The notes beneath the pieces are model-generated. The model ran no database searches and was not told where the DNA came from. It worked only from the letters and a program-made list of their open reading frames with translations. Made by a program: the position numbers and the translations under genes. This document shows positions 18,737 through 27,613 of a stretch of 64,000 nt of DNA, piece by piece (the first letter of the stretch is position 1; each line of letters starts with the position of its first letter). The DNA is from Saprospiraceae bacterium. GTDB lineage: Bacteria > Bacteroidota > Bacteroidia > Chitinophagales > Saprospiraceae. The stretch covers positions 1 through 64,000 of the forward strand of contig JAIYAP010000016.1 in the NCBI GenBank assembly GCA_027488935.1. The letters are read 5' to 3'.

Positions 18737-19261
18737 CTATCCTCCAGAGGCCAACACTAATAGTAGTGGAAATAAGATGATTGCGAATGCTACACCAAAG
18801 ATGATGGCAAGGTTTTCTAATATTTTATTGGCGGCTGCTGCTCCGTCATTTTCCACGACGGAAATTCTTTCAAGGGCATGATAATCAAACGTAACAGAAT
18901 CTTTGCCGTCAACTTGTGCGATTAAACTTGGTTTCGCGAAAAAGAAAACATGGTTTTGGCTATCTTCCGCATCCTGTCTATTGTTGATGAGCACAACCTG
19001 AGATGCTTCCGCTACTGGAACGGGCTTTAATCGGCAGCTAATTTCATCTTTGTGCGTTTCCACCGCATTCATGGACCACACTTTTGTCAGTACATGCTCA
19101 TTATCTATTAAGTACAGTTTTAGTTTACTTTTGTCTAAGTGGTTGACACCATAAAAAGATAAGGGAAAATGATTATGTACCCTGCAACTACTCATTCCTG
19201 ATACAAGCAGGAGTAAGATGCCTAGGCCAATAAGTGGTTTAAAATGAAGCCTGATTTTCAT
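18737..19261 (-). CDS. Putative lipoprotein with C-terminal membrane segment (paralogue A)
   Basis: This 174-residue protein has a signal-like N-terminus ending MSSC (Cys26), another loose lipobox. A central soluble domain contains LDKSKLKLYLIDNEHVL and HVFFFAKPSLIAQV, and a terminal ~25-residue hydrophobic segment ends LLLVLASGG. Its sister is at 16795-17286. It is the first gene of the four-gene block and is divergent from the AAA+ ATPase gene. A lipid anchor plus a C-terminal helix is unusual and could also mean a bitopic inner-membrane protein. Function is unknown. Confidence 0.6.
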   Translation of the reverse strand: MKIRLHFKPLIGLGILLLLVSGMSSCRVHNHFPLSFYGVNHLDKSKLKLYLIDNEHVLTKVWSMNAVETHKDEISCRLKPVPVAEASQVVLINNRQDAEDSQNHVFFFAKPSLIAQVDGKDSVTFDYHALERISVVENDGAAAANKILENLAIIFGVAFAIILFPLLLVLASGG

Positions 19262-19401
19262 GGGTTAAGGTTTTGATGAATGAAGTTAAATTTTAGGTAG
19301 CGTGAACGCAATGCGACAAAAAACGGTTTCAACCATGTACAGCAAGCTGTTTGCTCCGTGATTATAAAAAAAGTGTATTTGTCGCAACAATGTAAAACAA
19401 A

Positions 19402-19433
19402 TTTGCCGAATCCAAAAAACTAACCTAATTTTC
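19402..19433 (+). promoter_or_regulatory. Candidate promoter for the double-AAA+ gene
   Basis: TTTG at 19402-19405 and TAATTTTC at 19426-19433 (last base off consensus) are 20 bp apart. The predicted start is near 19440, about 25 nt before the ATG. Confidence 0.4.
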
Positions 19434-19465
19434 CGCCTCAAATCCCCAAAACAAACAGGATTTAT

Positions 19466-22114
19466 ATGCAATTTGGAACGCATCAGTCGCAACCACCTTT
19501 CGAGGCGCCGGAATTCAAACGTTGGAAATTCCGGGATCTAAAGATCTATGCCTCAACAGAATGGCTTGCCGACAATAAGAAGAAATACCGACAGGTCTTT
19601 GACCGCCACGAAACGACCTACATCTACGCCGAACTGTCTTTTCACAACAAGTACTACGACATTGAGGACTGGGAAGTGAACGTGGAACTTCGCTGCTATG
19701 CCGTAAAAAAGCAACGCAAAGAAATCTGCGTGCTCCCATTTCGTCGGAAGGTGAGCAAATATGATGCCGTAGGGTATGTCCGCGAAGGATGGGGCAACAA
19801 ACAAGAAGGTGTATTTTGGAAAAAAGGCGCTTATGTGTGGGAAGCCTGGATTGAAGGCGAAAAAGTATCTACCAAGCATTTTCATGTGGAAGATGCTGGC
19901 CGGGCTTTTACGAAAAGCGACAATCCCTACTGCGCCATCAGCTCCCTGCGCATGTACGAGGGCCCCTACGACGATACCCCCGAGTTTGAGCGCATTTATA
20001 TGCGGCGCTTTAACGGCGAAGAAACCCGCTATATCTACGCCGAAGTAACGCTTAAAAATCTGTTGCTCAGCAAACAATGGCAGTGCGAACTGTTCATCAA
20101 GTTCTACAACGATGCCCGCGAACTCAAAGGCCAGGTGGTGCGCCTGCACCGCGTCGATAAAGGGGATGATGGCGTGAAAATCACCGCAGGCTGGGGCTCC
20201 AACGTAAAAGGATCCTGGCGCAATGACCGATATACCGCCGAAATTGTGTTTATGGACCAATTGCTGGCAGTGATGCCCTTTGAAGTGAACAACGATTGGG
20301 AGGAAGGCACCAACGGCGTCTGGTTGCCCGAAAAAGGCCAACAGGTGTTCCTGCAACCCGAAGAAGAAGATGCCGAATCGTTTGAAGAGGTGCTGTCCAA
20401 ACTGGATGCGCTCATCGGCCTCAACGATATTAAAATGAAGGTGCGCGAACACGCACAATATATTCAATTTTTACAACTTCGTAAAGAAAAGGGATTCAGC
20501 GAAAAAGACGGAATCAATGTGCATTCTGTATTTATCGGAAACCCGGGCACCGGCAAAACAACGGTCGCCAAAATGATGGGCCGCCTGTACAAAAAAATGG
20601 GCCTGCTCACCAAAGGCCATGTGCATGAAGTGGATCGCACCGACCTGGTCGGGGAGTACATCGGCCAAACGGCACCGAAAGTAAAAGACGCGATTGAAAT
20701 GGCCCGCGGCGGGGTATTGTTCATTGATGAAGCCTACGCTTTGGCGCGTTCTGCCGAAGACTCTAAGGATTTTGGCCGTGAAGTGATTGAAATCCTGGTA
20801 AAAGAACTCTCCAATGGTCCGGGCGATATCGCGGTAATTGTAGCGGGTTATCCGAAAGAAATGAAAACCTTCCTGGATTCTAATCCGGGTTTGCGCAGCC
20901 GTTTTAAACTGACTTTTGAGTTTCAGGATTACCTCCCGCAGGAACTTTCGCTCATCGCCGATTACGCTTGCCGCGAAAAAGAAGTCATGCTGGGCTTGGA
21001 AGCCAAATTCCGCATCGACGAGTTTATTACCGAAGCATTCCGTACCCGCGATCGCTCGTTTGGCAATGCGCGTTTTGTACACGACTTGATCGATAAAGCC
21101 AAAATTCAATTGGGCTTGCGCGTCATGGCCAACCCAAAAGTCCGCGAACTTGCTCCGGAAGCACTTACGGTTATTCTGCCGGAAGACGTTGATAAAGTAC
21201 AAGTTATACATAAACGCCCATTACCTAATATTCCAGTAGATGAAAATCTGCTCCTGAAAGCGTTGCATGAACTTGATAGTTTGATTGGCATGCAGAACGT
21301 GAAAAAGGATATTCGGGAAATGGTGAACCTGGTGCGTTTTTACCGGGATACCGGTCGGGATGTTTTGGGTCGGTTCTTCCTGCATACCGTGTTTGTGGGC
21401 AATCCAGGTACGGGTAAAACCACAGTGGCGCGTATTTTGACCAAGATTTACAAAGCCTTGGGCGTCCTGGAGCGCGGCCATATGGTCGAAACCGATCGCC
21501 AGGGCCTGGTAGCAGGATATGTGGGTCAAACGGCCATCAAAACCACCGAGCGTATTGATGAAGCCATGCAAGGCGTATTATTTATCGATGAAGCGTATGC
21601 ACTCACCAGTTCTGGTCGGGGTTCGCAAGGTGATTTTGGCGATGAAGCCATCCAAACTTTGCTGAAACGGATGGAGGACCACCGGGGCGAGTTTTTTGTT
21701 TTTGTGGCCGGTTATCCCGAAAACATGGATGCGTTTATGAAAGCCAATCCGGGCTTAGCCAGCCGATTCGACAAAGTATTGCGCTTTGAAGATTATGCAC
21801 CGGAAGAATTGCTGGAAATCGCCTTGTATATGTTCCAACAGGAGCAGTATCGGGTAGAAGAAGATGCGCGGGAGCATTTGGGCAAATACCTGGCCTTCTT
21901 GCACCAGTTCCGTGATAAATATTTCGGCAATGCACGCACGGTGCGCCAGGTGGTGATGGAAACGATTAAAAATCAAAACTTACGCATTGCGGCCTTACCG
22001 AGTGGTGCCGAGGATGATCACCACTCCATCCGCCTGGATGATGTGGCGACCTTCACTTTTGATAAAGACAAACTGCAAATGTTCCACCGTCGGGGCATTG
22101 GCTTTGGGAAATAA
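19466..22114 (+). CDS. Double AAA+ ATPase (CbbX/SpoVK type) with duplicated N-terminal domain
   Basis: This 882-residue protein carries two CbbX/SpoVK-type AAA+ modules. The first has Walker [10 protein letters not shown] at 358-366 and Walker [11 protein letters not shown] from about 415; the second has Walker A at 645-653 and Walker B near 702-709. Arginine-finger regions read LRSRFKL and LASRFDK. In front lie two related domains of ~120 residues (about 12-145 and 155-295), recognisable by [10 protein letters not shown] / [10 protein letters not shown] and GWGNKQEG / GWGSNVKG, possibly beta-sandwiches. Duplication of both the N-domain and the ATPase suggests one ancestral N+AAA unit. The family remodels protein complexes; the target is unknown. 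ubiX follows 30 bp downstream. Confidence 0.85.
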   Translation: MQFGTHQSQPPFEAPEFKRWKFRDLKIYASTEWLADNKKKYRQVFDRHETTYIYAELSFHNKYYDIEDWEVNVELRCYAVKKQRKEICVLPFRRKVSKYDAVGYVREGWGNKQEGVFWKKGAYVWEAWIEGEKVSTKHFHVEDAGRAFTKSDNPYCAISSLRMYEGPYDDTPEFERIYMRRFNGEETRYIYAEVTLKNLLLSKQWQCELFIKFYNDARELKGQVVRLHRVDKGDDGVKITAGWGSNVKGSWRNDRYTAEIVFMDQLLAVMPFEVNNDWEEGTNGVWLPEKGQQVFLQPEEEDAESFEEVLSKLDALIGLNDIKMKVREHAQYIQFLQLRKEKGFSEKDGINVHSVFIGNPGTGKTTVAKMMGRLYKKMGLLTKGHVHEVDRTDLVGEYIGQTAPKVKDAIEMARGGVLFIDEAYALARSAEDSKDFGREVIEILVKELSNGPGDIAVIVAGYPKEMKTFLDSNPGLRSRFKLTFEFQDYLPQELSLIADYACREKEVMLGLEAKFRIDEFITEAFRTRDRSFGNARFVHDLIDKAKIQLGLRVMANPKVRELAPEALTVILPEDVDKVQVIHKRPLPNIPVDENLLLKALHELDSLIGMQNVKKDIREMVNLVRFYRDTGRDVLGRFFLHTVFVGNPGTGKTTVARILTKIYKALGVLERGHMVETDRQGLVAGYVGQTAIKTTERIDEAMQGVLFIDEAYALTSSGRGSQGDFGDEAIQTLLKRMEDHRGEFFVFVAGYPENMDAFMKANPGLASRFDKVLRFEDYAPEELLEIALYMFQQEQYRVEEDAREHLGKYLAFLHQFRDKYFGNARTVRQVVMETIKNQNLRIAALPSGAEDDHHSIRLDDVATFTFDKDKLQMFHRRGIGFGK

Positions 22115-22144
22115 ACAATTGCGCGCCGGAGCGGTTATGGTAGC

Positions 22145-22705
22145 ATGAAAAAAATAGTAGTGGCTATTTCAGGATCCTCCGGCGCGTTATACGCCAAAAT
22201 ATTGCTCGATAAATTGCAGCAATTGGAAGCCCAATGGGACGCAGTTGGGGTGGTTTTGTCCGATAACGCCGTGATTAACTGGGAGTTGGAAGTAGGAAAA
22301 CCACAATTTGAAGATTACCCCTTCGATTTTTACGACAAAAAAGACTTTTATGCGCCGTTTGCCTCAGGCTCGGCGCAATACGATACCATGATCGTGTGCC
22401 CCTGCTCAATGGGGATGCTCGCGCGCATCGCTACGGGTATCAGCAATGATTTAATTACCCGCGCAGCCGATGTGGTGCTCAAGGAACGCCGCAGGCTCAT
22501 CCTGGTAACCCGCGAAACACCCCTCAACCTCATCCATATCAACAATATGAAAACGGTCACGGAAGCGGGCGGCATCATTTGTCCTGCTGTACCTTCCTTT
22601 TACGGAAACCCGAACAGCATAGAGGCCGTCCTGGCTACCGTGGTGGATCGGGTGCTGGATTTGGCGGGTTTGCAGTTGGAGGGGGCTTATCGGTGGGGGG
22701 AATAA
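22145..22705 (+). CDS. ubiX: UbiX-family flavin prenyltransferase
   Basis: This 186-residue flavoprotein matches UbiX/Pad1, which joins dimethylallyl phosphate to FMN to make the prenylated cofactor of UbiD decarboxylases. The N-terminal VAISGSSGALYAKILLD is the FMN-binding signature, and VCPCSMGMLARIATGISNDL and RETPLNLIHINNM are the conserved middle motifs. Length is typical. The gene lies 30 bp after the AAA+ gene and is probably cotranscribed. Its stop is 7 bp from the convergent E1 gene. No ubiD is in view. Confidence 0.93.
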   Translation: MKKIVVAISGSSGALYAKILLDKLQQLEAQWDAVGVVLSDNAVINWELEVGKPQFEDYPFDFYDKKDFYAPFASGSAQYDTMIVCPCSMGMLARIATGISNDLITRAADVVLKERRRLILVTRETPLNLIHINNMKTVTEAGGIICPAVPSFYGNPNSIEAVLATVVDRVLDLAGLQLEGAYRWGE

Positions 22706-22711
22706 AATCCC

Positions 22712-25126
22712 CTACAATTTAAATTGTCCAGGATCCGCCTCCCGCATGCTCGCGTAAATCACATCAAAAACATCTTCTACCTGGGGCTTGCTGTAATAAT
22801 CACCATCCTGACCATATCCAGGGCGGTGTTCTTTGCCTGCCAGGGTAAGCGGTGCTGCATCCAGGTATTTATAAGCACCTTGCACTTCCAGCACTTGCTG
22901 CATCATATAAGCCGCGCCACCGCCGGGTACATCTTCATCCAAAAACAGTACGCGGTTGGTTTTTTCGATGGATTTAGCACAAACAGCGCTCAAATCGAAT
23001 GGCAAAAGGGTCTGAATATCAATGATTTCTACCGAAATGCCTTGTAATGCCAATAAATCGGCGGCCTCTTCCGCGATTCGGATGGAAGCGCCATACGTTA
23101 CGATGGTACAATCAGTGCCTGCTTTCAATACTTCGGCTTGTCCGAGCGGTACGGTGAAGGTGCCAATGTTATCTGGCAGCCGCTCTTTTAAACGATAGCC
23201 GTTCAAAACTTCCACTACAATGGCCGGGTCGTCACTTTGCAGGAGTGTATTATACATACCTGCCGCCTGGGTCATGTTCCTGGGTACACACACCCACATG
23301 CCGCGCAGGGAACCCAACATCAGGGCGCTGGGCGAACCCGCATGCCACACACCTACTAAGCGATGTCCACGCGAACGAATGATGGCCGGTGCTGCCTGCT
23401 GGTTGTTGGAACGCCAGCGCAGGGTTGCCAAATCGTCGGAAAGGGGTGCAAGACCATATAATAAATAGTCTAGGTACTGTATTTCGGCAATTGGACGTAA
23501 GCCGCGCATGGCCATCCCGATCGCTTGTCCCATGATGGTCCATTCGCGAATACCGGTATCAAACACACGCTCGGTGCCGTATTTTTGTTGCATGCCGCGC
23601 AAGCCCTGGTTCACATCACCGATATGGCCCACATCTTCTCCAAAGGCAAATAGTTCGGGGTATTTTTCAAAATTATAATCAAAACAGGCATTCAATACCT
23701 CATACCCATCCTTCAAAGGAGCGTCATCCGCATATTTGGCAGGAACAACGGGTACATTTCGGGGTGCTTTGGGGCTATGGGAATACAAAAAGTCGCTGTA
23801 AATACGCGCACCTTCTGCCAGTTCGTGTTGGGCAAATGCCTCCAGTTGGGTTTTGGCAGCCGATTGTTTGCCTTTTAGGCTCATTAAGGCGCGGCGCACG
23901 GTTTGGGCCAGTTCATAGCGCAGTGGATCGCGTTTTTGTTGTAGTTTTAACTGCAAATCAGCAATTTTCGCTACTTCCGGGTGGGCTGTTTTAGCCGCTT
24001 CCAGGTGTGTATCTAATTGGGTCCGTAAAACCGTAACGGCATCATGGTAATGTTTGTAGGCACGTAAAGCGGCTGCATTCGCCTCTTGTTTGGCCTCGGC
24101 CTTGATTTGATCGAGGGTTTCCTGCGTTGCTAAGCCGTTTTCGATAATCCATTCGGCTAATTTGCGGTTGCAATCAAATGCTTCTTCAAATTCCAGGCGT
24201 TCCGGACTTTTGTAGCGGCGGTGGTCGCCTGAAGTGGAGTGCCCCAGTTGTTGGGTTACTTCCTGAATATGAAACAGTGCAGGACGGTGCGTTTCGCGCA
24301 TGGATTCGATGCCATCCTGATACGTTTGGCATAAACCCGGATAATCCCAGGCTTTGGCAGTGTAAATATCGATGCCTGTTGCTCCGTCCGCTTCGGCGCG
24401 GAAGCCTTCCAATACAGCGGAAATACTTTCTTTGGTGGTTTGGTATTTTTTGGGCACCGAAATGCCATAACCGTCATCCCATACCGAAATGGCGAGGGGA
24501 ACCTGCAGCACACCCGCAGCATTGACTGTTTCCCAAAAAGCGCCTTCAGAAGTAGAAGCATCGCCAATGGTACAAAACGTTACTTCATTGCCATTGACCG
24601 ACAAGGTTTTACACAATTCGGGTTGTGCGCGGAATTTTTTGGAAGCAAATGCCAAACCTAAGGCGCGGGCCATTTGCCCTGCAGTCGGGGCAATGTCGGC
24701 CGTAATATTATAGCGATCAATGTGGTTGGTCCAGTTGCCCTCGGCATCCACGAACGGGGTAGCGAAGTGGCAATTCATTTGGCGGCCACCGGAAAAAGGG
24801 TCGTTGGCCGGGTCGCCGTACAATTGGCCAAAAAATTCGTCAAGGGAGGATAAGCCCAACGCAAACATCAGCGTTTGGTCACGGTAGTAACCCGATCGGA
24901 AATCGCCTTTACGCCAGGCTTTGGCCATGGCTACCTGCGCTAGCTCCTTGCCATCACCGATAATGCCAAAATTAGCCCGTCCGGTAAGTACCTCTTTTCG
25001 GGCAACGATACTTGCTTCCCTGCTGATACAACAGATGCGATAATCGGCTAATACTTCCTCCGTGGTAAAAGTGGGTGGTTGGGGATCGGTTTTTTTGCGT
25101 TTTGGCGCAGATTTGGTTTCAACCAT
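22712..25126 (-). CDS. 2-oxoacid dehydrogenase E1, fused alpha and beta subunits
   Basis: This 804-residue protein joins E1-alpha (about 40-410) and E1-beta (about 470-800) of a thiamine-diphosphate 2-oxoacid dehydrogenase in one chain. The alpha half has the TPP/Mg motif GDASTSEGAFWETVN and the DDGYGISVP segment; the beta half begins near KDGYEVLNACFDYNFEKYP and contains FGEDVG and the DIQTLLPFD motif. Fused forms are known in Bacteroidota and are usually annotated as branched-chain 2-oxoacid (2-oxoisovalerate) dehydrogenase. The Lys-rich N-terminal tail is low-complexity. E2 and E3 genes are absent here. A separate homodimeric E1 (aceE) lies 6 kb away, so this enzyme probably serves a substrate other than pyruvate. 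Confidence 0.88.
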   Translation of the reverse strand: MVETKSAPKRKKTDPQPPTFTTEEVLADYRICCISREASIVARKEVLTGRANFGIIGDGKELAQVAMAKAWRKGDFRSGYYRDQTLMFALGLSSLDEFFGQLYGDPANDPFSGGRQMNCHFATPFVDAEGNWTNHIDRYNITADIAPTAGQMARALGLAFASKKFRAQPELCKTLSVNGNEVTFCTIGDASTSEGAFWETVNAAGVLQVPLAISVWDDGYGISVPKKYQTTKESISAVLEGFRAEADGATGIDIYTAKAWDYPGLCQTYQDGIESMRETHRPALFHIQEVTQQLGHSTSGDHRRYKSPERLEFEEAFDCNRKLAEWIIENGLATQETLDQIKAEAKQEANAAALRAYKHYHDAVTVLRTQLDTHLEAAKTAHPEVAKIADLQLKLQQKRDPLRYELAQTVRRALMSLKGKQSAAKTQLEAFAQHELAEGARIYSDFLYSHSPKAPRNVPVVPAKYADDAPLKDGYEVLNACFDYNFEKYPELFAFGEDVGHIGDVNQGLRGMQQKYGTERVFDTGIREWTIMGQAIGMAMRGLRPIAEIQYLDYLLYGLAPLSDDLATLRWRSNNQQAAPAIIRSRGHRLVGVWHAGSPSALMLGSLRGMWVCVPRNMTQAAGMYNTLLQSDDPAIVVEVLNGYRLKERLPDNIGTFTVPLGQAEVLKAGTDCTIVTYGASIRIAEEAADLLALQGISVEIIDIQTLLPFDLSAVCAKSIEKTNRVLFLDEDVPGGGAAYMMQQVLEVQGAYKYLDAAPLTLAGKEHRPGYGQDGDYYSKPQVEDVFDVIYASMREADPGQFKL

Positions 25127-25158
25127 GTGGCGAATTTGGTTAAGTATTTAGTGCGGTG

Positions 25159-25166
25159 CAAAGTTA
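25159..25166 (-). promoter_or_regulatory. Candidate -7 element for the fused E1 gene
   Basis: Read on the minus strand, TAACTTTG fits TAnnTTTG. It would start transcription about 27 nt before the ATG at 25126. No upstream TTG is seen at the usual distance. A plus-strand TACCTTTG at 25183-25190 lies beside it. Confidence 0.35.
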
Positions 25167-25310
25167 GTTAAATTTTTGCGCTTACCTTTGTGGCCTGAAA
25201 CATAAGATTTTCGTCGGCTATACAACGAAGTTGGTCTTATTTCGGGCTAAAATCGTTTAAGGAAATATTAAATTTTTTCTTTCGCTTCATATTCAATGGT
25301 TTTTTTGGTC

Positions 25311-25318
25311 TAATTTTG
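25311..25318 (+). promoter_or_regulatory. Candidate -7 element for the DksA-like gene
   Basis: TAATTTTG is an exact TAnnTTTG match, placing a start near 25325 and a leader of about 46 nt. The -33 box is not evident. Confidence 0.4.
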
Positions 25319-25370
25319 CGACCACAAAACATTACGCACACATCTTTTAACGCACTAAATTGGCCTCAAC

Positions 25371-25976
25371 ATGTCAAACGAACCGAAGTTGCGGTATAAT
25401 GACGAGGAGTTGCAGGAGTTTAAAGCACTCATTGAAAGCAAACTCGCCTTGGCAAAAGAAGAAGTAGGGCGCACGGATCAACAAATTACTGATTTAAATG
25501 AAAATGGGTTTAATCAGCAAGGTGGTGATTGGTATGACGATTCTACTGCACATACAGACCTGGAAATGCTGCAGCGCATGTTGTTGCGTCAGCAGCGTTA
25601 TGTGACTGATTTACATAATGCATTGTTGCGCATCCAAAATAAAACCTATGGTATTTGTATCGTTACCGGGCAACTGATCAGCAAAGAGCGGTTGCGCCTG
25701 GTACCCCACGCCACCAAAAGCATCGATGGCAAAAACATTGCCAATTCCAACTCTGGTCGCGATGCGGTTTCCGACAACGGCCCGGGCATTGATACGTTTT
25801 CGGATGGTCCTGAAGAGGAGCGCAATACCCCTAAACCTGTGGCCGATAAAGTGCGCGGCGTAAGTAGCAAAGCCAAACGTCCACCCAGCGGAGAAGATTG
25901 GGAGCCGGATAACGACACCATGGAAGATGCCGGGTATAATCCGCCCCGCAAATTTGATGGGGATGATGAAGATTAA
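25371..25976 (+). CDS. TraR/DksA-family transcription regulator
   Basis: This 201-residue protein has an N-terminal coiled coil (about 10-85) and a DksA-like C4-region remnant (GICIVTGQLISKERLRLVPHAT), in which only one of the usual zinc cysteines is left, a form common in Bacteroidota. DksA proteins enter the RNA polymerase secondary channel and work with ppGpp. From about residue 120 there is a low-complexity acidic tail (Asp/Glu/Asn/Pro) ending DDED, which is unusual and probably disordered. Loss of zinc ligands means binding by fold only. The gene stands alone, followed by palindromic repeats. Confidence 0.82.
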   Translation: MSNEPKLRYNDEELQEFKALIESKLALAKEEVGRTDQQITDLNENGFNQQGGDWYDDSTAHTDLEMLQRMLLRQQRYVTDLHNALLRIQNKTYGICIVTGQLISKERLRLVPHATKSIDGKNIANSNSGRDAVSDNGPGIDTFSDGPEEERNTPKPVADKVRGVSSKAKRPPSGEDWEPDNDTMEDAGYNPPRKFDGDDED

Positions 25977-25987
25977 CATTGCATGAT

Positions 25988-26032
25988 TTTTTGATGCTTG
26001 AGATTTTATCAAGGATTTGTGGTAGCGTGTAA
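25988..26032 (+). repeat. 45-bp flank repeat, copy 1
   Basis: Matches 26276-26320 at 43 of 45 positions, at an offset of 288 bp. It ends in GTGGTAGCGTGTAA and leads straight into palindrome A, as the second copy leads into palindrome C. The two palindromes therefore arose with their flank as one duplicated unit. Confidence 0.85.
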
Positions 26033-26081
26033 ATTAAATTGGCGGGGTGACTGAGAAAGTCGCTCCGTCAATTTAATTTAC
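26029..26081 (+). repeat. 53-bp palindrome, copy A
   Basis: Structure: arm GTAAATTAAATT, inner stem GGCGGGGTGACT, loop GAGAA, inner stem AGTCGCTCCGTC, arm AATTTAATTTAC. Arms pair perfectly; the inner stem pairs with three G-T wobbles. It lies 52 bp after the DksA-like gene. The same 12+12+5+12+12 layout recurs in three other copies. Confidence 0.95.
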
Positions 26082-26184
26082 GCATTTACTTGAGATGAAA
26101 GGAGGCTTTAGTTGTTATGGATGATGTGCCTTGTATAATTGGTTCGATTTCTTGAGTTTTTTGGCCGGATAAACGTGGTAATGT

Positions 26185-26237
26185 GTAATCTCTACTGTCG
26201 GGGCGACTTTTTCAGTCACCCCGACAGTAGAGATTAC
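26185..26237 (-). repeat. 53-bp palindrome, copy B
   Basis: The same layout in inverted orientation: arm GTAATCTCTACT, inner stem GTCGGGGCGACT, loop TTTTC, inner stem AGTCACCCCGAC, arm AGTAGAGATTAC. Arms are perfectly complementary (one extra T-A pair outside) but unrelated in their inner eight bases to those of copy A. It is preceded by GTGGTAATGTGTAA, close to the flank of copies A and C. Confidence 0.95.
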
Positions 26238-26275
26238 AGGATAACGCATAATCATTCGTGCATTTACGCGCGATC

Positions 26276-26320
26276 TTTTTGATGCTTAAGATTTTATCAA
26301 GAATTTGTGGTAGCGTGTAA
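26276..26320 (+). repeat. 45-bp flank repeat, copy 2
   Basis: Second copy of the flank at 25988-26032, with two mismatches. It runs into palindrome C in the same register as copy 1 does into palindrome A. Confidence 0.85.
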
Positions 26321-26369
26321 GTTTTATTGACGGGGTGACTGAAAAAGTCGCCCCGTCAATAAAACTTAC
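26317..26369 (+). repeat. 53-bp palindrome, copy C
   Basis: Arm GTAAGTTTTATT, inner stem GACGGGGTGACT, loop GAAAA, inner stem AGTCGCCCCGTC, arm AATAAAACTTAC. Same orientation as copy A. It lies 77 bp before the ATG of the next gene and could influence its expression. Confidence 0.95.
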
Positions 26370-26445
26370 GCATTTACACGGGACTGAAGGAGACCTCAGA
26401 TATATCCTTAAAATCCATTTAAATCCTGGTTTAATTTTTCTTCAC

Positions 26446-27447
26446 ATGAATTTATTCTTTAAAATTGGATTGCCATGGAGCAATATGATTTTTTTCTACT
26501 TAATGATGGGCATTCCCCTTTATGCTCAGATATCTCCTTCCAAAGCATCCGATATTCCGGTTGATTTAAATACTACGGCCGATACGGCGTATGAAATCAG
26601 TAGAATTAACGGCAAAGAAGGTGCATTTACCCTGGTTTTTAAAAACAAACGCACAGGCGAGGTACGTACTCGAATCACTTCGGAGGAATTGATGCAAAAC
26701 AACCCGTTTTATGCCTTGGATTACCCGATTTTATCCACGAACCCGAATGGTGAACGCATTTACGATTTGAGGGGGCTTTCAAGGAACAAGCGGATAAATT
26801 TATTATCCCAGTTTAAACTAAACCCGGAATTTCAGGGATCTGAGATTGATGATCTTTTACCTAATTATGCTTCTGTTGAAAAGGTCTTCGCAAGCATTAA
26901 AAATAAAAATATGGTAATCGTAAATTACATTATCGAATTCTATTTTTCCGATCCAGATGAGGACAATACTGGTACAGCAGAACAAGTTTCACTAGGTGGA
27001 ATGCGTGAGGTTGTTTTACTAAATGCTTTAGGCCAAGAAATGCGAAGATGGCGTTTGAAGGTCATTGGTGGAGTATATGTTTCGTCGGATGGCAGGTTCT
27101 TACTTAGTAAAGAGTCATTTTCAGGAGGAGAAGGATCTTTTGGGTGGAACAGTGATTTAGTTTTGATTGATTTAGCGCAAAAAAAAGCGGTACTTACCTT
27201 AGACCTAATTAAGGGAAGTGCATTAATGGGTTGCCTTGAGTGTTATTATGAGCATGATAAATTTTACATGAATTTTGAAGACGGATTCAATGTTTATTCA
27301 CTTGTTATTGATCCTTACTTAAAAAAATACTATATTAAAAAATATATGCATAACGAAGGTTTTAGCGAGGATGATTATTATAGAGTAAAGATAAATATAA
27401 AAAAAATTAATTTAAATTTAAGAGATTATAAGGTATTTGAATTTTAA
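26446..27447 (+). CDS. Secreted protein of unknown function
   Basis: This 333-residue protein begins with a hydrophobic signal region (MNLFFKIGLPWSNMIFFYLM, cut near YAQ). The frame continues upstream to 26335, but that part runs through palindrome C, so the ATG at 26446 is preferred. The mature part is mostly beta in character (RTGEVRTRITSEELMQNN, VVLLNALGQEMRRWRLKV, SSDGRFLLSKESFSGGEG), reminiscent of propeller-like blades, but no family is recognised. There is no T9SS sorting domain or lipobox. The 3' third is more AT-rich than the start (Lys/Asn/Ile/Tyr-rich C-terminus), which may point to foreign origin. Confidence 0.7.
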   Translation: MNLFFKIGLPWSNMIFFYLMMGIPLYAQISPSKASDIPVDLNTTADTAYEISRINGKEGAFTLVFKNKRTGEVRTRITSEELMQNNPFYALDYPILSTNPNGERIYDLRGLSRNKRINLLSQFKLNPEFQGSEIDDLLPNYASVEKVFASIKNKNMVIVNYIIEFYFSDPDEDNTGTAEQVSLGGMREVVLLNALGQEMRRWRLKVIGGVYVSSDGRFLLSKESFSGGEGSFGWNSDLVLIDLAQKKAVLTLDLIKGSALMGCLECYYEHDKFYMNFEDGFNVYSLVIDPYLKKYYIKKYMHNEGFSEDDYYRVKINIKKINLNLRDYKVFEF

Positions 27448-27460
27448 ACCAAAAATACAC

Positions 27461-27535
27461 ATGGCAAACGCACTTAAATTAAAGGTGTTGTTCCTGGCAT
27501 TGGTTCTTTCAATTCATCAGGGTGTTGACTTGTGA
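27461..27535 (+). CDS. 24-residue signal-peptide-like ORF (possible gene remnant)
   Basis: A short frame 13 bp after the previous stop encodes MANALKLKVLFLALVLSIHQ plus four residues. It has a basic start and a hydrophobic core, like a signal peptide with no mature part. It may be the broken 5' end of a lost secreted-protein gene or a small membrane peptide. A minus-strand terminator follows directly. Evidence is limited to composition. Confidence 0.3.
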   Translation: MANALKLKVLFLALVLSIHQGVDL

Positions 27536-27558
27536 TCTTTGAATGTTTAAAGTAATGC

Positions 27559-27599
27559 AAAAAAATCCCGAATTCTGGTGAAAACCAAAATTCGGGATT
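27559..27599 (-). terminator. Terminator of the sigma/DUF4252 operon
   Basis: A 16-bp stem (27564-27579 with 27584-27599, one mismatch, GAAA loop) contains AATCCCGAATT. On the minus strand it is followed by seven Ts (27565-27559). It lies 14 bp after the stop of the last operon gene. Confidence 0.85.
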
Positions 27600-27613
27600 A
27601 CACATGTTTATTT

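Noticed and set aside
19553-20467. 304-codon minus-strand frame opposite the AAA+ gene
   Set aside because: Antisense shadow rich in Phe/His/Ile with no protein-like pattern; the plus-strand gene is certain.
26335-26445. N-terminal extension of the secreted protein from the GTG at 26335
   Set aside because: It begins inside palindrome C and delays the signal peptide by 37 residues.
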